Below, piece by piece: positions 9,019 to 20,552 of a stretch of 64,000 nt of DNA (position 1 is the stretch's first letter; every line of letters starts with the position of its first letter). The stretch comes from Streptomyces sp. NRRL F-5123 (GTDB taxonomy: Bacteria > Actinomycetota > Actinomycetes > Streptomycetales > Streptomycetaceae). The notes beneath the pieces are model-generated. The model was not told the origin of the DNA. It saw only the letters and a program-made list of their open reading frames with translations, and did not search any database. The translations under genes were made by a program, and so were the position numbers. The stretch spans positions 1-64,000 of the forward strand of contig NZ_JOHY01000007.1 in assembly GCF_000721495.1 (NCBI RefSeq), in the 5' to 3' direction.

Positions 9019-9132
9019 CGTGGACCGGTCCGCACACCCCGCGATGATCTTGGTCCGCAGCCTGTGGATAACTCTCCCGCCGAAGCCGACGCCGGCGCCC
9101 ACGCCGCCCCCGACGCCTGCGGGCCGCCGCGC

Positions 9133-9978
9133 TCAGTGCGGGGAGACCACCACGCCCAGCAGCCCCGGCCCGGCGTGGGCACCGATCACCGCGCCCACCT
9201 CGCTCACGACGAGATCGTCGAGGCCCGGGACGCGCTCGCGGAGGCGGTCCGCGAGCGTGGCCGCGCGGTCGGCGGCGGCGAGGTGGTGGACCGCGAGGGC
9301 GACCGTGCGGTTGCCGGCCTGCTCGACGACGATCTCCTCCAGGCGGGAGATCGCCTTCGAGGCGGTGCGGACCTTCTCCAGCAGCTCGATCCGGCCGTCC
9401 GCCAGCCGCAGCAGCGGCTTCACCGCGAGCGCGGAGCCGAAGAGGGCCTGGGCGGCGCCGATCCGGCCGCCCCTGCGGAGGTAGTCGAGGGTGTCGACGT
9501 AGAAGTACGCGGACGTGTCCGCCGCCCGCTTCTCCGCCGCCGCCACCACCTCGTCGGCCGTACCGCCCGCCCCCGCCGCCTCCGCGGCCGCGAGCACGGT
9601 GAAGCCGAGGGCCATCGCGACCACCCCCGTGTCCACGACCCGCACGGGCACGGGCGCGTCCTTCGCGGCGACGAGCGCGGCGTCGTACGTGCCGGAGAAG
9701 TCGGCGGAGAGGTGGAGCGAGACGATCGCCGACGCGCCGGACGCGGCGGCGGCCTCGTACGCGGCGGTGAACTCCAGCGGCGCGGGCCGGGACGTGGTCA
9801 CCGGGCGGCGCCGCTGCAGCGCCCGCGCGACCGCGGGCGCGGAGATCTCGGTGCCCTCCTCCAGGGCCTCGTCGCCGATCACCACGGTGAGGGGAACGAT
9901 GGTGATGTGGTGGCGGATCAGGGCGTCCCGGCCGAGGTAGGCCGTGGAGTCCGTGACGATGGCGACGTGCGGGGGCAT
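9133..9978 (-). CDS. DegV family fatty-acid-binding protein
   Basis: 281 residues matching the DegV family: N-terminal VTDSTAYLGRDA motif, the EGTEISAPAVARALQRRRPVTTSRPAP segment, the SADFSGTYDAA motif and the FYVDTLDYLRRGGRIG motif. Proteins of this family (FakB in firmicutes) hold a fatty acid for phosphorylation by a FakA-type kinase; no kinase gene is in view. It lies between a small membrane protein and comEA. Confidence 0.9.
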   Translation of the reverse strand: MPPHVAIVTDSTAYLGRDALIRHHITIVPLTVVIGDEALEEGTEISAPAVARALQRRRPVTTSRPAPLEFTAAYEAAAASGASAIVSLHLSADFSGTYDAALVAAKDAPVPVRVVDTGVVAMALGFTVLAAAEAAGAGGTADEVVAAAEKRAADTSAYFYVDTLDYLRRGGRIGAAQALFGSALAVKPLLRLADGRIELLEKVRTASKAISRLEEIVVEQAGNRTVALAVHHLAAADRAATLADRLRERVPGLDDLVVSEVGAVIGAHAGPGLLGVVVSPH

Positions 9979-10278
9979 GTCCGGGAGATTACCCGGGGCA
10001 CACGCCGGGGCGACAGCTTGGCCCGCGCCGCCCGCCGGACGGCCCCCGCCGCGCCCCCGCCGACGAGGCCGACGCCCGGCCCTCCGGACACGCCACCCCC
10101 CACACCGCGGTCCCGCGACTCAGCCGACGCCCGGCCGCGCACGCCGCACCGCACGCGCCCCCGCCGGGCCACACGGAGCGCCCCCACCCCGCCGCGCCGC
10201 CCCCCGCGGGGCACGCACAAGCACCTCGCCCCGCCGCGCACCCCGCCGGACACCCCCCGCCGGCGAGGCGGAGGACCC
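9979..10278. other. Gene-free extremely GC-rich spacer
   Basis: 300 bases of G-rich (minus strand) low-complexity sequence with repeated GGCGGGG-type words and two copies of GGCCGGGCGTCGGC-like sequence. Frames are open on both strands only because stop codons are rare at this composition. I see no ribosome site, no family resemblance and no convincing hairpin. Confidence 0.6.
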
Positions 10279-10857
10279 TCACTCCCCCGATGACGGCAGC
10301 TTCGGGGGCTCGGTCGGGGTCCAGTGGCGGAGGGCGGCGGACTCCATGGCGATCTGGTCGGCCAGGGAGGCCAGGTCGTCGGTGGTGGCGTGTTCGGCGC
10401 GGTCCTGGGCCGCCCAGCGGAGGGAGTCCGCGGAGTGGGTGATCTGGCGGACGCGGGTGGCCAGCTCGGGCAGGCGGGTCGCGACGCGCGACTTGTCCGG
10501 CTCGCGTTCGAGCAGCTTGAGTTCGCCGTCGAGGGCGCGGGCGTGGTCGTTGAGCCGGGAGAGCAGGGCCGCCGCCTCCGCGAGGGCGGCGTCGTCGGCG
10601 CGGCGCGCGTCGAGTGCGGCGAAGGTGCTGTCGATCGCGGCCCGCAGGTCGATCCGCAGCTGCGCCACCTCGCCGCCGGGGCCGGGCGTGGTGAAGCGGC
10701 GGGCCTTGAGCTGGGTGTCCTCGACGACCCTGCGGGCCTGCGCGGTCCCGCGGGCCACTCCGCGCTTGACGGCGCGCACGGTGCGTATCGCCACGACGCC
10801 CGCCAGCACCAGGAAGGCCAGCACGAGCAGGAGAACGACGATCCCGGCGGTTTCCAC
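10279..10857 (-). CDS. Membrane-anchored coiled-coil protein, unknown function
   Basis: 192 residues. Starts at GTG 10857 behind a clear AGGAGGAG site. Residues 3-22 are one membrane helix (GIVVLLLVLAFLVLAGVVAI), followed by a basic patch and a long cytoplasmic helical region of Ala, Glu, Leu and Arg heptads with no cysteine or catalytic motif. This topology suggests a scaffold or anchor. It follows leuS with a hairpin between. I do not recognise a named family. Confidence 0.75.
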   Translation of the reverse strand: METAGIVVLLLVLAFLVLAGVVAIRTVRAVKRGVARGTAQARRVVEDTQLKARRFTTPGPGGEVAQLRIDLRAAIDSTFAALDARRADDAALAEAAALLSRLNDHARALDGELKLLEREPDKSRVATRLPELATRVRQITHSADSLRWAAQDRAEHATTDDLASLADQIAMESAALRHWTPTEPPKLPSSGE

Positions 10858-10911
10858 AGGCCGCTCCTCCTGGGGGCAAGGGCAAGAACGCGTACCTCCA
10901 CCGTAACGGCA

Positions 10912-10954
10912 AGGGGCAGGCCGGGGATCCGGTGGATCCCGCAGACCTGCCCCT
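10912..10954. terminator. Hairpin after leuS
   Basis: AGGGGCAGG pairs with CCTGCCCCT (9 bases), with an inner GGATCC-GGT-GGATCC repeat. It lies 20 bases downstream of the leuS stop and has no clear T-run, so it could be a weak terminator or an mRNA end stabiliser. Confidence 0.5.
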
Positions 10955-10973
10955 AGGGGATGACGGCCGCAGC

Positions 10974-13847
<2,874 letters not shown>

Positions 13848-13920
13848 CGTCCTCGGTACTCCATCGATGTCATGACGGCTGCTACGGCCATCGCTGCCTG
13901 GTGGTCCTGCCTGCGACGCG

Positions 13921-13952
13921 GTCCCGTCACGCGCGGAGCGAATTGACGGGAC
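13921..13952. promoter_or_regulatory. Hairpin in leuS leader, after the terminator
   Basis: Perfect 9-base stem GTCCCGTCA / TGACGGGAC with a 14-base loop, directly downstream (in the direction of transcription) of the T-run of the leader terminator and about 75 bases before the leuS start. Possibly an mRNA structure in the read-through transcript. Confidence 0.5.
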
Positions 13953-13953
13953 A

Positions 13954-13986
13954 AACAAAAAAGCCCCTCGCGCAGGAGGGGTGCCG
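13954..13986 (-). terminator. Intrinsic terminator (attenuator) in leuS leader
   Basis: On the minus strand: stem GCACCCCTC...GAGGGGC followed by TTTTTTGTTTG. This is a textbook rho-independent terminator, and such T-runs are rare in this genome. It lies between the leader peptide stop and leuS, so read-through is needed to express leuS. Confidence 0.85.
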
Positions 13987-14013
13987 CACTGACGTGGTTC
14001 GTGGTCAGCGCGG
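13984..14013 (-). promoter_or_regulatory. Leader hairpin overlapping the leader stop codon
   Basis: CCGCGCTGAC pairs with GTCAGTGCGG (10 base pairs, one G-U) around a 10-base loop. The first arm covers the last two sense codons and the stop of the leader peptide, and the second arm abuts the terminator stem. A ribosome at the stop codon would melt it; one stalled at the Leu codons would not. Confidence 0.65.
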
Positions 14014-14046
14014 CTCGCTAAGCAGGAGGCTCATGGCTCGTCGCAT
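14005..14046 (-). CDS. leuS leader peptide [13 protein letters not shown]
   Basis: A 13-codon open frame with three consecutive leucine codons (CTC CTG CTT) and a stop just before the hairpin/terminator pair. The first ATG (14046) lies six bases after TAATCT (14058-14053), a good -10, so the transcript may be leaderless; a second in-frame ATG is at 14034. The run of codons for the amino acid charged by the downstream gene is the classical sign of ribosome-mediated attenuation. Translation is inferred. Confidence 0.7.
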   Translation of the reverse strand: MRRAMSLLLSEPR

Positions 14047-14118
14047 GGGCCCAGATTACCGCAGCGGCCCGTCCGGACGCACGGTGGTACGGCCGGGCCG
14101 CGGAGGGCGCCGGACAGC

Positions 14119-14156
14119 GCTTCGGCCCCGCACCGTGGCCAGTGCGGGGCCGAAGC
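14119..14156. terminator. Hairpin terminator after sedolisin gene
   Basis: Perfect 15-base stem GCTTCGGCCCCGCAC / GTGCGGGGCCGAAGC with an 8-base loop, 15 bases after the protease stop codon. No T-run, as is usual in this group. Confidence 0.75.
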
Positions 14157-14170
14157 CGTGGCGGATGCCG

Positions 14171-16132
14171 TTACTGCCCGTGCCTGGGCGGCAGCGAGGA
14201 GGTGATGTACCCCTTCGCGGGCGTGCCCACGCCGGTGACGTCGTCGTAGCCGACCGTGGCGTGCAGCGACGCGTCGGCGCCGAGCGTACGCAGCGACACG
14301 ATCGTGCCGTCGGAGTCGTCGACGGTGTTCGCGTAGTCCACGCGGACCACGGCGAGGCCCTTGCCCTGGCCCAGCGGGTGGTCGGTCACGTCGTGGTAGG
14401 ACGACGTGCCGTACTGGGAGTAGATCAGCGGGTTGGCGAAGCCGATGGCGATGCCGTGCCGGGCCTGCTCGGCGAGCGCCTGGACACCGGCGATGACCGG
14501 CGCGGCCAGCGAGGTGCCGCCGATGCGGTAGGTGCTGTACTGCAGGGAGCCGTCCGGGTAGGACTGGGTCTGGCCCACCAGGAAGCCGGTGTTCGGGTCG
14601 GCGACCGCCGCGATGTCGGGCTCGACACGCTGCTTGACGCCGCCGCCGTTGGCCAGGGCCAGCGAGTCCGGGACCACACCGCGCTGGTAGAACGGCTGGT
14701 CGTAGTACTTGCTGGTGCCGCCGCCGGCGCCCGAGGTGTACGGGCCGGGGAAGCCGGTCCAGCTCTTGCCGTCCGCGGACAGCGGGGCGCGCAGGGTGCC
14801 CCAGCCGGTCTCGAACAGGTACTTGTCGTTCTTGCCGACCGCGAGCGAGGTACCGCCCACGGACGTGGCCCACGGCGAGTTGCCGGGCGTGTCGGCCTGC
14901 TTCACACCGGTCGAGGCGACGTTGTCGCCCGAGTCGCCGGAGGAGAAGTAGAAGCCGATGCCCTCGACCGCGCCGGTCTGGAAGACCTGGTCGTAGGCCG
15001 CGGCGATGTCCGGCGTCTCGTTGGCCTCGACGTCGCCCCAGGAGTTGGAGACGATGTCGGCGAGGTGGCCGTCGACGACCTTGTTGAGGGCGTCGAGCAG
15101 GTCGTCGTCGAAGCAGGAGGCGCCGCCGACGTAGACGATGTTCGCGTCCGGGGCCACCGCGTGCACGGCCTCGACGTCGAGCGTCTCCTCGCCGTACCAG
15201 CCGCCCGCGTCGCAGTCCTCGGTGCTGTTGTAGTCGCTCGGCAGGACCTGGCTGAGCTGGCCCTTCTTGTACTTCTGGCCGCCGGTGTCCTTGGCGTAGC
15301 GCGCCGCGTCCTGCGCGATGTACGGCGAGGCGAACGCGTCGGTGATCGCGACGGTCACGCCCTTGCCGGTGTACGAGCCCGCGCCGTACGCCGCCCGCAG
15401 CTGGTCGCCGGTGTAGCCCTGGATCGCGTAGGGCGCCTTGTCGCCGTACGCGGTCGGGTACTGGTCGGCGATCTTCGAGCCGTAGTACGTGGAGAAGGGT
15501 CCGGCGTTCTTGAAGACCTCGCCGGGGGGCGGCAGCTCGTCGTCGTGGGTGGACTTCTTGGGTGCCGTGTCCAGGCCCGTGACGGTGAGGACCGCGCCGT
15601 CCAGCGAGGCGGGCGCGGTGGCGGTGCCGGTCGGGGCGCGGTAGACGTGGCCCGACTTGCTGTAGTTGTGCAGCTCGGTGCCGAAGGCCTTCTCCGCGGC
15701 GGCCACGTCACCGGTGACGGTGAGGTAGTGCTGGTTGGAGGCGGTGACCTTCATGCCCGCCGACTGCAGCCAGGCGGTGACCTCGGAGACCTGCGCCGTG
15801 GTCGGGCCGTACGCGGCCTTCGTCTGGGCGGCCGTCAGGTAGTGGCCGTAGTCGGCGGAGTTCGGGTCCGACACGGACTTCGCGTAGGCGGCGAGGCCCT
15901 TGGCGTCCTTGCCCGCGAGGTAGACCCGCACGGTCACCGCGGCGGAGTCCGCGGTGGCACCGCGGTCCGCCTGCGCGGTGGCCCACTGCGGCTTGGTGCC
16001 GGTCAGGAGCTGGCGTCCGGAAGGCTGGTCGGCCGACGCGGACTGGGTCGAAAGCGCGAGCGCGCCGGCGACCAGCGGCAGCGCGGTGGCCGCCACGAGC
16101 GCCATGCGCGTTCTCTTGCGCTCAAATCTCAT
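14171..16132 (-). CDS. Secreted S53 (sedolisin) serine-carboxyl protease
   Basis: 653 residues. Residues 1 to about 34 are a signal peptide (RFERKRTRMALVAAT..., cleaved near ASA). A pro-kumamolisin activation domain covers about 50-200 (YAKSVSDPNSADYGHYLTAAQ). The catalytic domain follows, with Glu and Asp in YGEETLDVEAVHA, the oxyanion Asp in SNSWGDV and the Ser in IGGTSLAAP. The C-terminus keeps the calcium-site DDVTGVGTP. These are acid-active endopeptidases in known members. The start ATG at 16132 has GGGGG seven bases upstream; a longer frame exists but would bury the signal peptide. Monocistronic, with its own terminator. Confidence 0.95.
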   Translation of the reverse strand: MRFERKRTRMALVAATALPLVAGALALSTQSASADQPSGRQLLTGTKPQWATAQADRGATADSAAVTVRVYLAGKDAKGLAAYAKSVSDPNSADYGHYLTAAQTKAAYGPTTAQVSEVTAWLQSAGMKVTASNQHYLTVTGDVAAAEKAFGTELHNYSKSGHVYRAPTGTATAPASLDGAVLTVTGLDTAPKKSTHDDELPPPGEVFKNAGPFSTYYGSKIADQYPTAYGDKAPYAIQGYTGDQLRAAYGAGSYTGKGVTVAITDAFASPYIAQDAARYAKDTGGQKYKKGQLSQVLPSDYNSTEDCDAGGWYGEETLDVEAVHAVAPDANIVYVGGASCFDDDLLDALNKVVDGHLADIVSNSWGDVEANETPDIAAAYDQVFQTGAVEGIGFYFSSGDSGDNVASTGVKQADTPGNSPWATSVGGTSLAVGKNDKYLFETGWGTLRAPLSADGKSWTGFPGPYTSGAGGGTSKYYDQPFYQRGVVPDSLALANGGGVKQRVEPDIAAVADPNTGFLVGQTQSYPDGSLQYSTYRIGGTSLAAPVIAGVQALAEQARHGIAIGFANPLIYSQYGTSSYHDVTDHPLGQGKGLAVVRVDYANTVDDSDGTIVSLRTLGADASLHATVGYDDVTGVGTPAKGYITSSLPPRHGQ

Positions 16133-16457
16133 GAAACCCCCATGCGAAGCGAGTTGTCGCGTTGTCGGGCTGTCCCTGGTGGGAGCGGACCGTGCGGTGT
16201 CGCCGCTATGCGTACACACCGCACCGCAAAGCGACACTCTTTCGCTGATCAGTTCATGCCAGGACCACGATTTCCCCAAGAGCAGGTCAAGGAAACGTCC
16301 CTGCTGGAACCTCCCGGAGCTGGAAAACCTCTAAGGCGCCACTCGCTGACGGAACCTCAGACGGACACCCCAGACCTACTACGCCGCCCCCGCCCGCGCA
16401 CGCAGCCATGACCGGTCGGTCCCACGCCCGGCGGTACGACAATCACCGGAAACGACG
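16133..16457. other. Upstream region of sedolisin gene
   Basis: No gene seen. It contains an inverted repeat GTGTCGC (16197-16203) / GCGACAC (16231-16237) enclosing three CACCGCA/TGCGGTG words (16193-16228), which could be operators for the protease gene. No convincing -10/-35 pair. Confidence 0.4.
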
Positions 16458-16498
16458 AAGGCGGGGCCCGGATGCGCTACGCATCCGGGCCCCGCCTT
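16458..16498. terminator. Strong bidirectional hairpin after tRNA-Ala
   Basis: Perfect 19-base stem starting AAGGCGGGGCCCGGATGCG with a 3-base loop, about 50 bases downstream of the tRNA gene and about 325 bases upstream of the protease start. It separates the two transcription units. Confidence 0.85.
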
Positions 16499-16545
16499 CA
16501 GATGATCTTCGACGACCCTCGACGGTCTTCGGAGGGTCCGACGAG

Positions 16546-16618
<73 letters not shown>

Positions 16619-16653
16619 GCGACACCGCCGGGATCCCCCGGCGACCTGGGGTT

Positions 16654-16684
16654 ACTTTACACGCTCCCCCGGTGGCCGGAGCAA
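16654..16684 (-). promoter_or_regulatory. Candidate promoter of tRNA-Ala copy 1
   Basis: On the minus strand TTGCTC (16684-16679), a 19-base spacer and TAAAGT (16659-16654), ending about 35 bases before the tRNA. The -10 is good; the spacer is long. Confidence 0.45.
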
Positions 16685-16797
16685 ATCCGCGGCCGCGGGG
16701 AAGTTCATGGAGCGGCAACAATCGGGCGGCCGACCCCGGGTTACGGTGGCGGCGGCCGAGGTGAGGGCCGGGCCCGCCGAGAGGGGAGACGACCGCT

Positions 16798-17868
16798 GTG
16801 ACCACCGCGTTCGACCCGATAGACCTGGGCGGCCGGCGGCTGCCCAACCGGATCGTGATGGCGCCCATGACCCGCAGCCGGGCGTACGGCCCGGGGCTCA
16901 GCCCGACTGCGAGCACCGCCGCCTACTACGCCCAGCGGGCCTCCGCCGGGCTCATCGTGACCGAGGGCACCCAGCCCTCCGCGGGCGGGCAGGGCTACCC
17001 CGACACCCCGGGGCTGCACAGCGCCGAGCAGGTGGCCGGATGGCGGCGGGTGACGGACGCCGTGCACGAGGCGGGCGGACGGATCTTCGTGCAGCTCATG
17101 CACACCGGGCGGATCGGCCACCGCTCGCTGCTGCCGGACGGGCTGCGGCCGGTGGCTCCCTCGCCGGTGCGGGCCAAGGGCAGCGTCTGGACCGCGGCGG
17201 GCCCGCAGGAGTTCGAGGAGCCCGCCGAGCTGGACGAGAGCGGCATCGCCCGCATCGTCGCGGAGCACGCCGCCGCCGCGCGCAACGCGGTCGCGGCCGG
17301 CTTCGACGGGGTGGAGGTGCACGCCGCCAACGGCTATCTGGCCCACCAGTTCCTGGCCCCCAACACCAACCGCCGCACCGACGGCTGGGGCGGCACCCCG
17401 GAGGGCCGGGCCCGCTTCGCCGCCGAGGTCGTCCGGGCGGTCGCCGACGCGATCGGGGCCGAGCGCACCGGCCTGCGGATCTCGCCGGGCAACACGCTGG
17501 GCGACATCGACGAGCCCGACCCGGAGCCGGCCTACCTCGCGCTGCTGCGCGCCCTGGAGCCGGTCGGCCCCGGCTACCTGCACGTCGTGGAGTCCGGCGA
17601 CCGGGCGCTGACGCTGGAGCTGCGCAAGCGCTTCCCCGGCGTGCTCGTCCTCAACGCCAGGGCCTCCGGGCGCCACAACGGCCCGCAGGAGCTGGCACTC
17701 GTCGAGGACGGCACCGCGGACATGGTCTCGTACGGCACGCTCTTCGTCGCCAACCCCGACCTGCCCGCCCGGCTCCGCAACGGCGGCCCGTACAACACCG
17801 CGGACCGGGCGACGTACTACGGCGGCGACGACCGCGGCTACACCGACTACCCGGCCCTCGGCGGCTGA
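16798..17868 (+). CDS. Old Yellow Enzyme family ene-reductase
   Basis: 356 residues, FMN-dependent alkene reductase of the OYE family. Motifs: MAPMTRSRA at the N-terminus, IVTEGTQPS, FVQLMHTGRIGH, the substrate-binding HAANGYL segment with HQFLAPNTNRRTDGWGG, and the C-terminal FVANPDLPARL phosphate-binding region. The family reduces activated C=C bonds with NAD(P)H. GTG start at 16798 with GAGGGGA upstream. It sits between the two tRNA-Ala copies, convergent with a DHA2 exporter. Confidence 0.94.
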   Translation: MTTAFDPIDLGGRRLPNRIVMAPMTRSRAYGPGLSPTASTAAYYAQRASAGLIVTEGTQPSAGGQGYPDTPGLHSAEQVAGWRRVTDAVHEAGGRIFVQLMHTGRIGHRSLLPDGLRPVAPSPVRAKGSVWTAAGPQEFEEPAELDESGIARIVAEHAAAARNAVAAGFDGVEVHAANGYLAHQFLAPNTNRRTDGWGGTPEGRARFAAEVVRAVADAIGAERTGLRISPGNTLGDIDEPDPEPAYLALLRALEPVGPGYLHVVESGDRALTLELRKRFPGVLVLNARASGRHNGPQELALVEDGTADMVSYGTLFVANPDLPARLRNGGPYNTADRATYYGGDDRGYTDYPALGG

Positions 17869-17933
17869 GCGGCCCGCAGGCCGCGCGGCCGGGTGCCCCT
17901 CCGGAAGGCGGGCGCCCCGGCCGCGGGCGGCTC

Positions 17934-19445
17934 TCAGGCCGCCTTGCGGGCCCGGCCGCGCGCCAGGCCCACCACCGCGCCCGCGACACACACCGCGGTC
18001 ATCGCGACGCTCAGGACGGCGTAGGCGTGCGCCGAGGCGTGGGCGCCGGGGCCGCTGACCCGGCTGAGGAAGAGCGTGCCGAGCGCCGCGACGCCCAGCA
18101 GCTGGGCGATCTGGGTGACCGTCGACAGGAAGCCGGAGGCGTCCGCCGCGTCCTGCGGCGCTATCGTGCCCAGCGCCGTCGTGAGGGTGGGGCTGAAGCC
18201 GAGGCCGAGCCCCGCGCCCAGCACCAGCAGCCACAGGTAGAGGGCGGCGCCGCCGTCCCCGCCGCCGCGCAGCGCCAGGCCCAGGCCCGCGAAGGACACC
18301 GCGGCGAGCAGCAGGCCCGCCCCGGCCAGCCAGGGCCGCCAGGACACCGGCAGCCGCCGCCAGTTCAGCCCCACGGCGCCGAAGGTGACCGCGGCGAACG
18401 CGAAGGTCAGCCCGGTGCGCAGGGCGCTGAAACCGAGCCCGCTCTGCAGGTGCAGGGCGATGGCGAACAGGAAGCCCCCGTTGGAGCCCATCGTGGCCAT
18501 GATCACCAGGCTCGCCCGCACCATGCCGGGCGCCCGCAGCACCCGCGGCGCGATCAGCGGGGCGCCGCCGCGCCGCGCCAGCCGCAGCTCCAGCAGCGCG
18601 AAGAGCGCGAGGAGCACCGCGCTCAGCACCAGGCACACCCAGCCCCACGCCGGCCAGCCCTCCTCCTGCCCGAGCACCAGCGGCACGGTGAAGAGCGTCA
18701 CGGCCGCGGCGAGCACGACCAGCCCCGGCAGGTCCAGGCCGCGGGCGCGGGCCTGGTCGCGCGGCCCGTCCGCGGGCAGCACGCGCGGCGCGATCACCAG
18801 CATCGCCAGGCCGATGGGCACGTTGACCAGGAAGACCGGCCGCCAGCCCGTCCCGAAGAGGTCCGCGCTCACCAGCACGCCGCCCAGCATCTGGCCGAGC
18901 GCGGCGCCCGACGACAGCACCGCGGAGTAGACGCTCATCGCGCGCGTCCTGGCCTCGCCGCTGAAGTTGAGCTGGAGCAGGCTCAGCACCTGCGGGATCA
19001 TCAGGGCCGAGCCCGCGCCCTGCACGAAGCGGAAGCCGATCAGCTCGCCGGTGCCCTGTGCCAGGCCGCACGCGAGCGAGGCCGCGGTGAAGACCGCGAG
19101 CCCGGCCGTGAAGAGCCGCCGGTGGCCCAGCAGTCCGCCGAGCCGGGCGCCGGTGATCAGCAGCACGGAGTAGCTGATCGAGTAGCCCGCGATGACGAGC
19201 TGGAGCTGCGCGCCCGAGGCGTGCAGGTCGTCGCGCATGGTCGGCACGGCCACGTTGACGATGAAGACGTCGAGCAGGGCCATGAACTGGCCCGTCAGGA
19301 CGGTCGCGAGCAGCAGCCCGGGCGGCGGACCCGCCCGGCCCGCGCGGCTTGTCCCGGTATCGGGTACGGATCCGGCCGCCGCGGTCGCGGGGGGACGGGG
19401 AGTGGCGCCGGTCACGGTCGCGCCGTTCGACGAGGAAGGTGTCAT
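17934..19445 (-). CDS. DHA2 family (14-TM) MFS drug exporter
   Basis: 503 residues with about 14 membrane helices. DHA2 signatures: TGQFMALLDVFIVNVAVP in helix 1 (motif D1), GGLLGHRRLFTAGL after helix 2 (motif A), and ...LGAGLGLGFSPTLTTALG (motif C-like). An Ala/Thr/Pro-rich N-terminus precedes helix 1. ATG at 19445 is chosen as the first ATG downstream of the divergent promoter. It is divergently paired with the XRE/MmyB regulator, which is the likely controller. Substrate unknown. Confidence 0.92.
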   Translation of the reverse strand: MTPSSSNGATVTGATPRPPATAAAGSVPDTGTSRAGRAGPPPGLLLATVLTGQFMALLDVFIVNVAVPTMRDDLHASGAQLQLVIAGYSISYSVLLITGARLGGLLGHRRLFTAGLAVFTAASLACGLAQGTGELIGFRFVQGAGSALMIPQVLSLLQLNFSGEARTRAMSVYSAVLSSGAALGQMLGGVLVSADLFGTGWRPVFLVNVPIGLAMLVIAPRVLPADGPRDQARARGLDLPGLVVLAAAVTLFTVPLVLGQEEGWPAWGWVCLVLSAVLLALFALLELRLARRGGAPLIAPRVLRAPGMVRASLVIMATMGSNGGFLFAIALHLQSGLGFSALRTGLTFAFAAVTFGAVGLNWRRLPVSWRPWLAGAGLLLAAVSFAGLGLALRGGGDGGAALYLWLLVLGAGLGLGFSPTLTTALGTIAPQDAADASGFLSTVTQIAQLLGVAALGTLFLSRVSGPGAHASAHAYAVLSVAMTAVCVAGAVVGLARGRARKAA

Positions 19446-19467
19446 GGCCCGAGCCTGCGGTCGCGGC

Positions 19468-19517
19468 GATACGGGTAACGAGAGCCCCGTGATACGGGTA
19501 CTGCCAGCACCTGGCAG
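19468..19517. promoter_or_regulatory. Operator-like repeats in exporter/regulator promoter
   Basis: The 101-base divergent gap holds a direct repeat GATACGGGTA (19468-19477 and 19491-19500, 23 bases apart, about two helical turns) followed by a perfect inverted repeat CTGCCAG-CAC-CTGGCAG (19501-19517). Both are good binding-site candidates for the XRE regulator. Confidence 0.55.
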
Positions 19518-19546
19518 CCGCCGGGCGTGTTCGGGACGATGAGCGT

Positions 19547-20539
19547 ATGCCCCAGTCACCGGCAGCGCCCCCTCCCCTGACCGAGCCCCGGGACCCCACC
19601 GGGTCACGGCGCGCCGGCGGAGCCCGCCGCACCGAGCTGGCCGCCTTCCTGCGCAGCCGCCGTGCCCGGATCACCCCGCAGGACGTCGGCATGCCGCCCG
19701 GGCTGCGGCGGCGCACCCCCGGGCTGCGCCGCGAGGAGGTCGCGCAGCTCGCAGGGGTCGGCGTCACCTGGTACACGTGGCTCGAACAGGGCCGCCCGAT
19801 CAACGCCAGCGTCCAGGTGCTGGACGCCGTCGCCCGGGTGCTGATGCTCGACGCCACCGAGTGCGAGCACCTCTACCGGCTGGCCGGCATCCCCTTCGTC
19901 CGCGAGCCGGCCGCCGACACCGACGCGGTCGGCGAGGAGTTCCAGGGCGTCCTCGACGCCCTCGACCCGCTGCCCGCCGCGATCTACAACAGCCGCTACG
20001 ACGTCCGGGCCACCAACGCGACCTACCGCACGCTGTGGCCGATGACCTCGCTCGTGGAGCGCTGGGAGCGCAACGTCCTCTACAAGCTCTTCACCGTGCC
20101 CGGCTGCTGCCAGACCTTCGTCAACAGCGCGGACGAACTGCCGTGGATGGTCGCGCAGGTGCGGCGCAGCTACGGGCGGCACGTCGGGGAGCCCGCGTGG
20201 GAGTCGTTCGTCGCGCTCATGATCAAGTCCAGCGCGGACTTCGCGCAGATGTGGGCCAGCGGGGACGTCGCCGCGCCCGGCACCCGCGTCAAGTCCATCC
20301 GGCACCCGGCCGTGGGCACGATCACCATGACCTCGATGTCGCTCAGCATCGACGGCATGGCCGAGCACCGCTACGTCGTGTACACCCCGGCCACCGAGGA
20401 GGAACGGCAGCGCATCGAGACGCTGCGGGCCATCCCCGACCCCGTCGTGGGCTGCACCGTCCACGGGCGCCGGCTCTCCGTCATCCTCGCCGAGCGCGAG
20501 GCTGCGGGCCGCCCCGCGAAGTGCCCCCACGAACTCTGA
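19547..20539 (+). CDS. XRE-family regulator with MmyB-like ligand domain
   Basis: 330 residues. Residues 25-110 are a Cro/C1-type helix-turn-helix with the family signature RRTPGLRREEVAQLAGVGVTWYTWLEQGR. Residues 120-310 match the MmyB-like transcription-factor ligand-binding domain (AIYNSRYDVRATNATYRTLWP, then WERNVLYKLFTVP, then VKSIRHPAVGTITMTSMSLSIDG). Such regulators usually neighbour and control oxidoreductases or transporters. ATG at 19547, divergent from the DHA2 exporter. Confidence 0.92.
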   Translation: MPQSPAAPPPLTEPRDPTGSRRAGGARRTELAAFLRSRRARITPQDVGMPPGLRRRTPGLRREEVAQLAGVGVTWYTWLEQGRPINASVQVLDAVARVLMLDATECEHLYRLAGIPFVREPAADTDAVGEEFQGVLDALDPLPAAIYNSRYDVRATNATYRTLWPMTSLVERWERNVLYKLFTVPGCCQTFVNSADELPWMVAQVRRSYGRHVGEPAWESFVALMIKSSADFAQMWASGDVAAPGTRVKSIRHPAVGTITMTSMSLSIDGMAEHRYVVYTPATEEERQRIETLRAIPDPVVGCTVHGRRLSVILAEREAAGRPAKCPHEL

Positions 20540-20552
20540 GCCGCACGCACGA

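Noticed and set aside
9063..9071. TGTGGATAA, a perfect DnaA box, upstream of comEA
   Set aside because: Only one copy, no cluster and no dnaA/dnaN nearby. A single match is expected by chance and is not an origin.
9979..10278. Possible coding or RNA gene in the G-rich spacer after DegV
   Set aside because: No start context, no conserved pattern and no stable distinct fold; low-complexity GC-rich DNA only.
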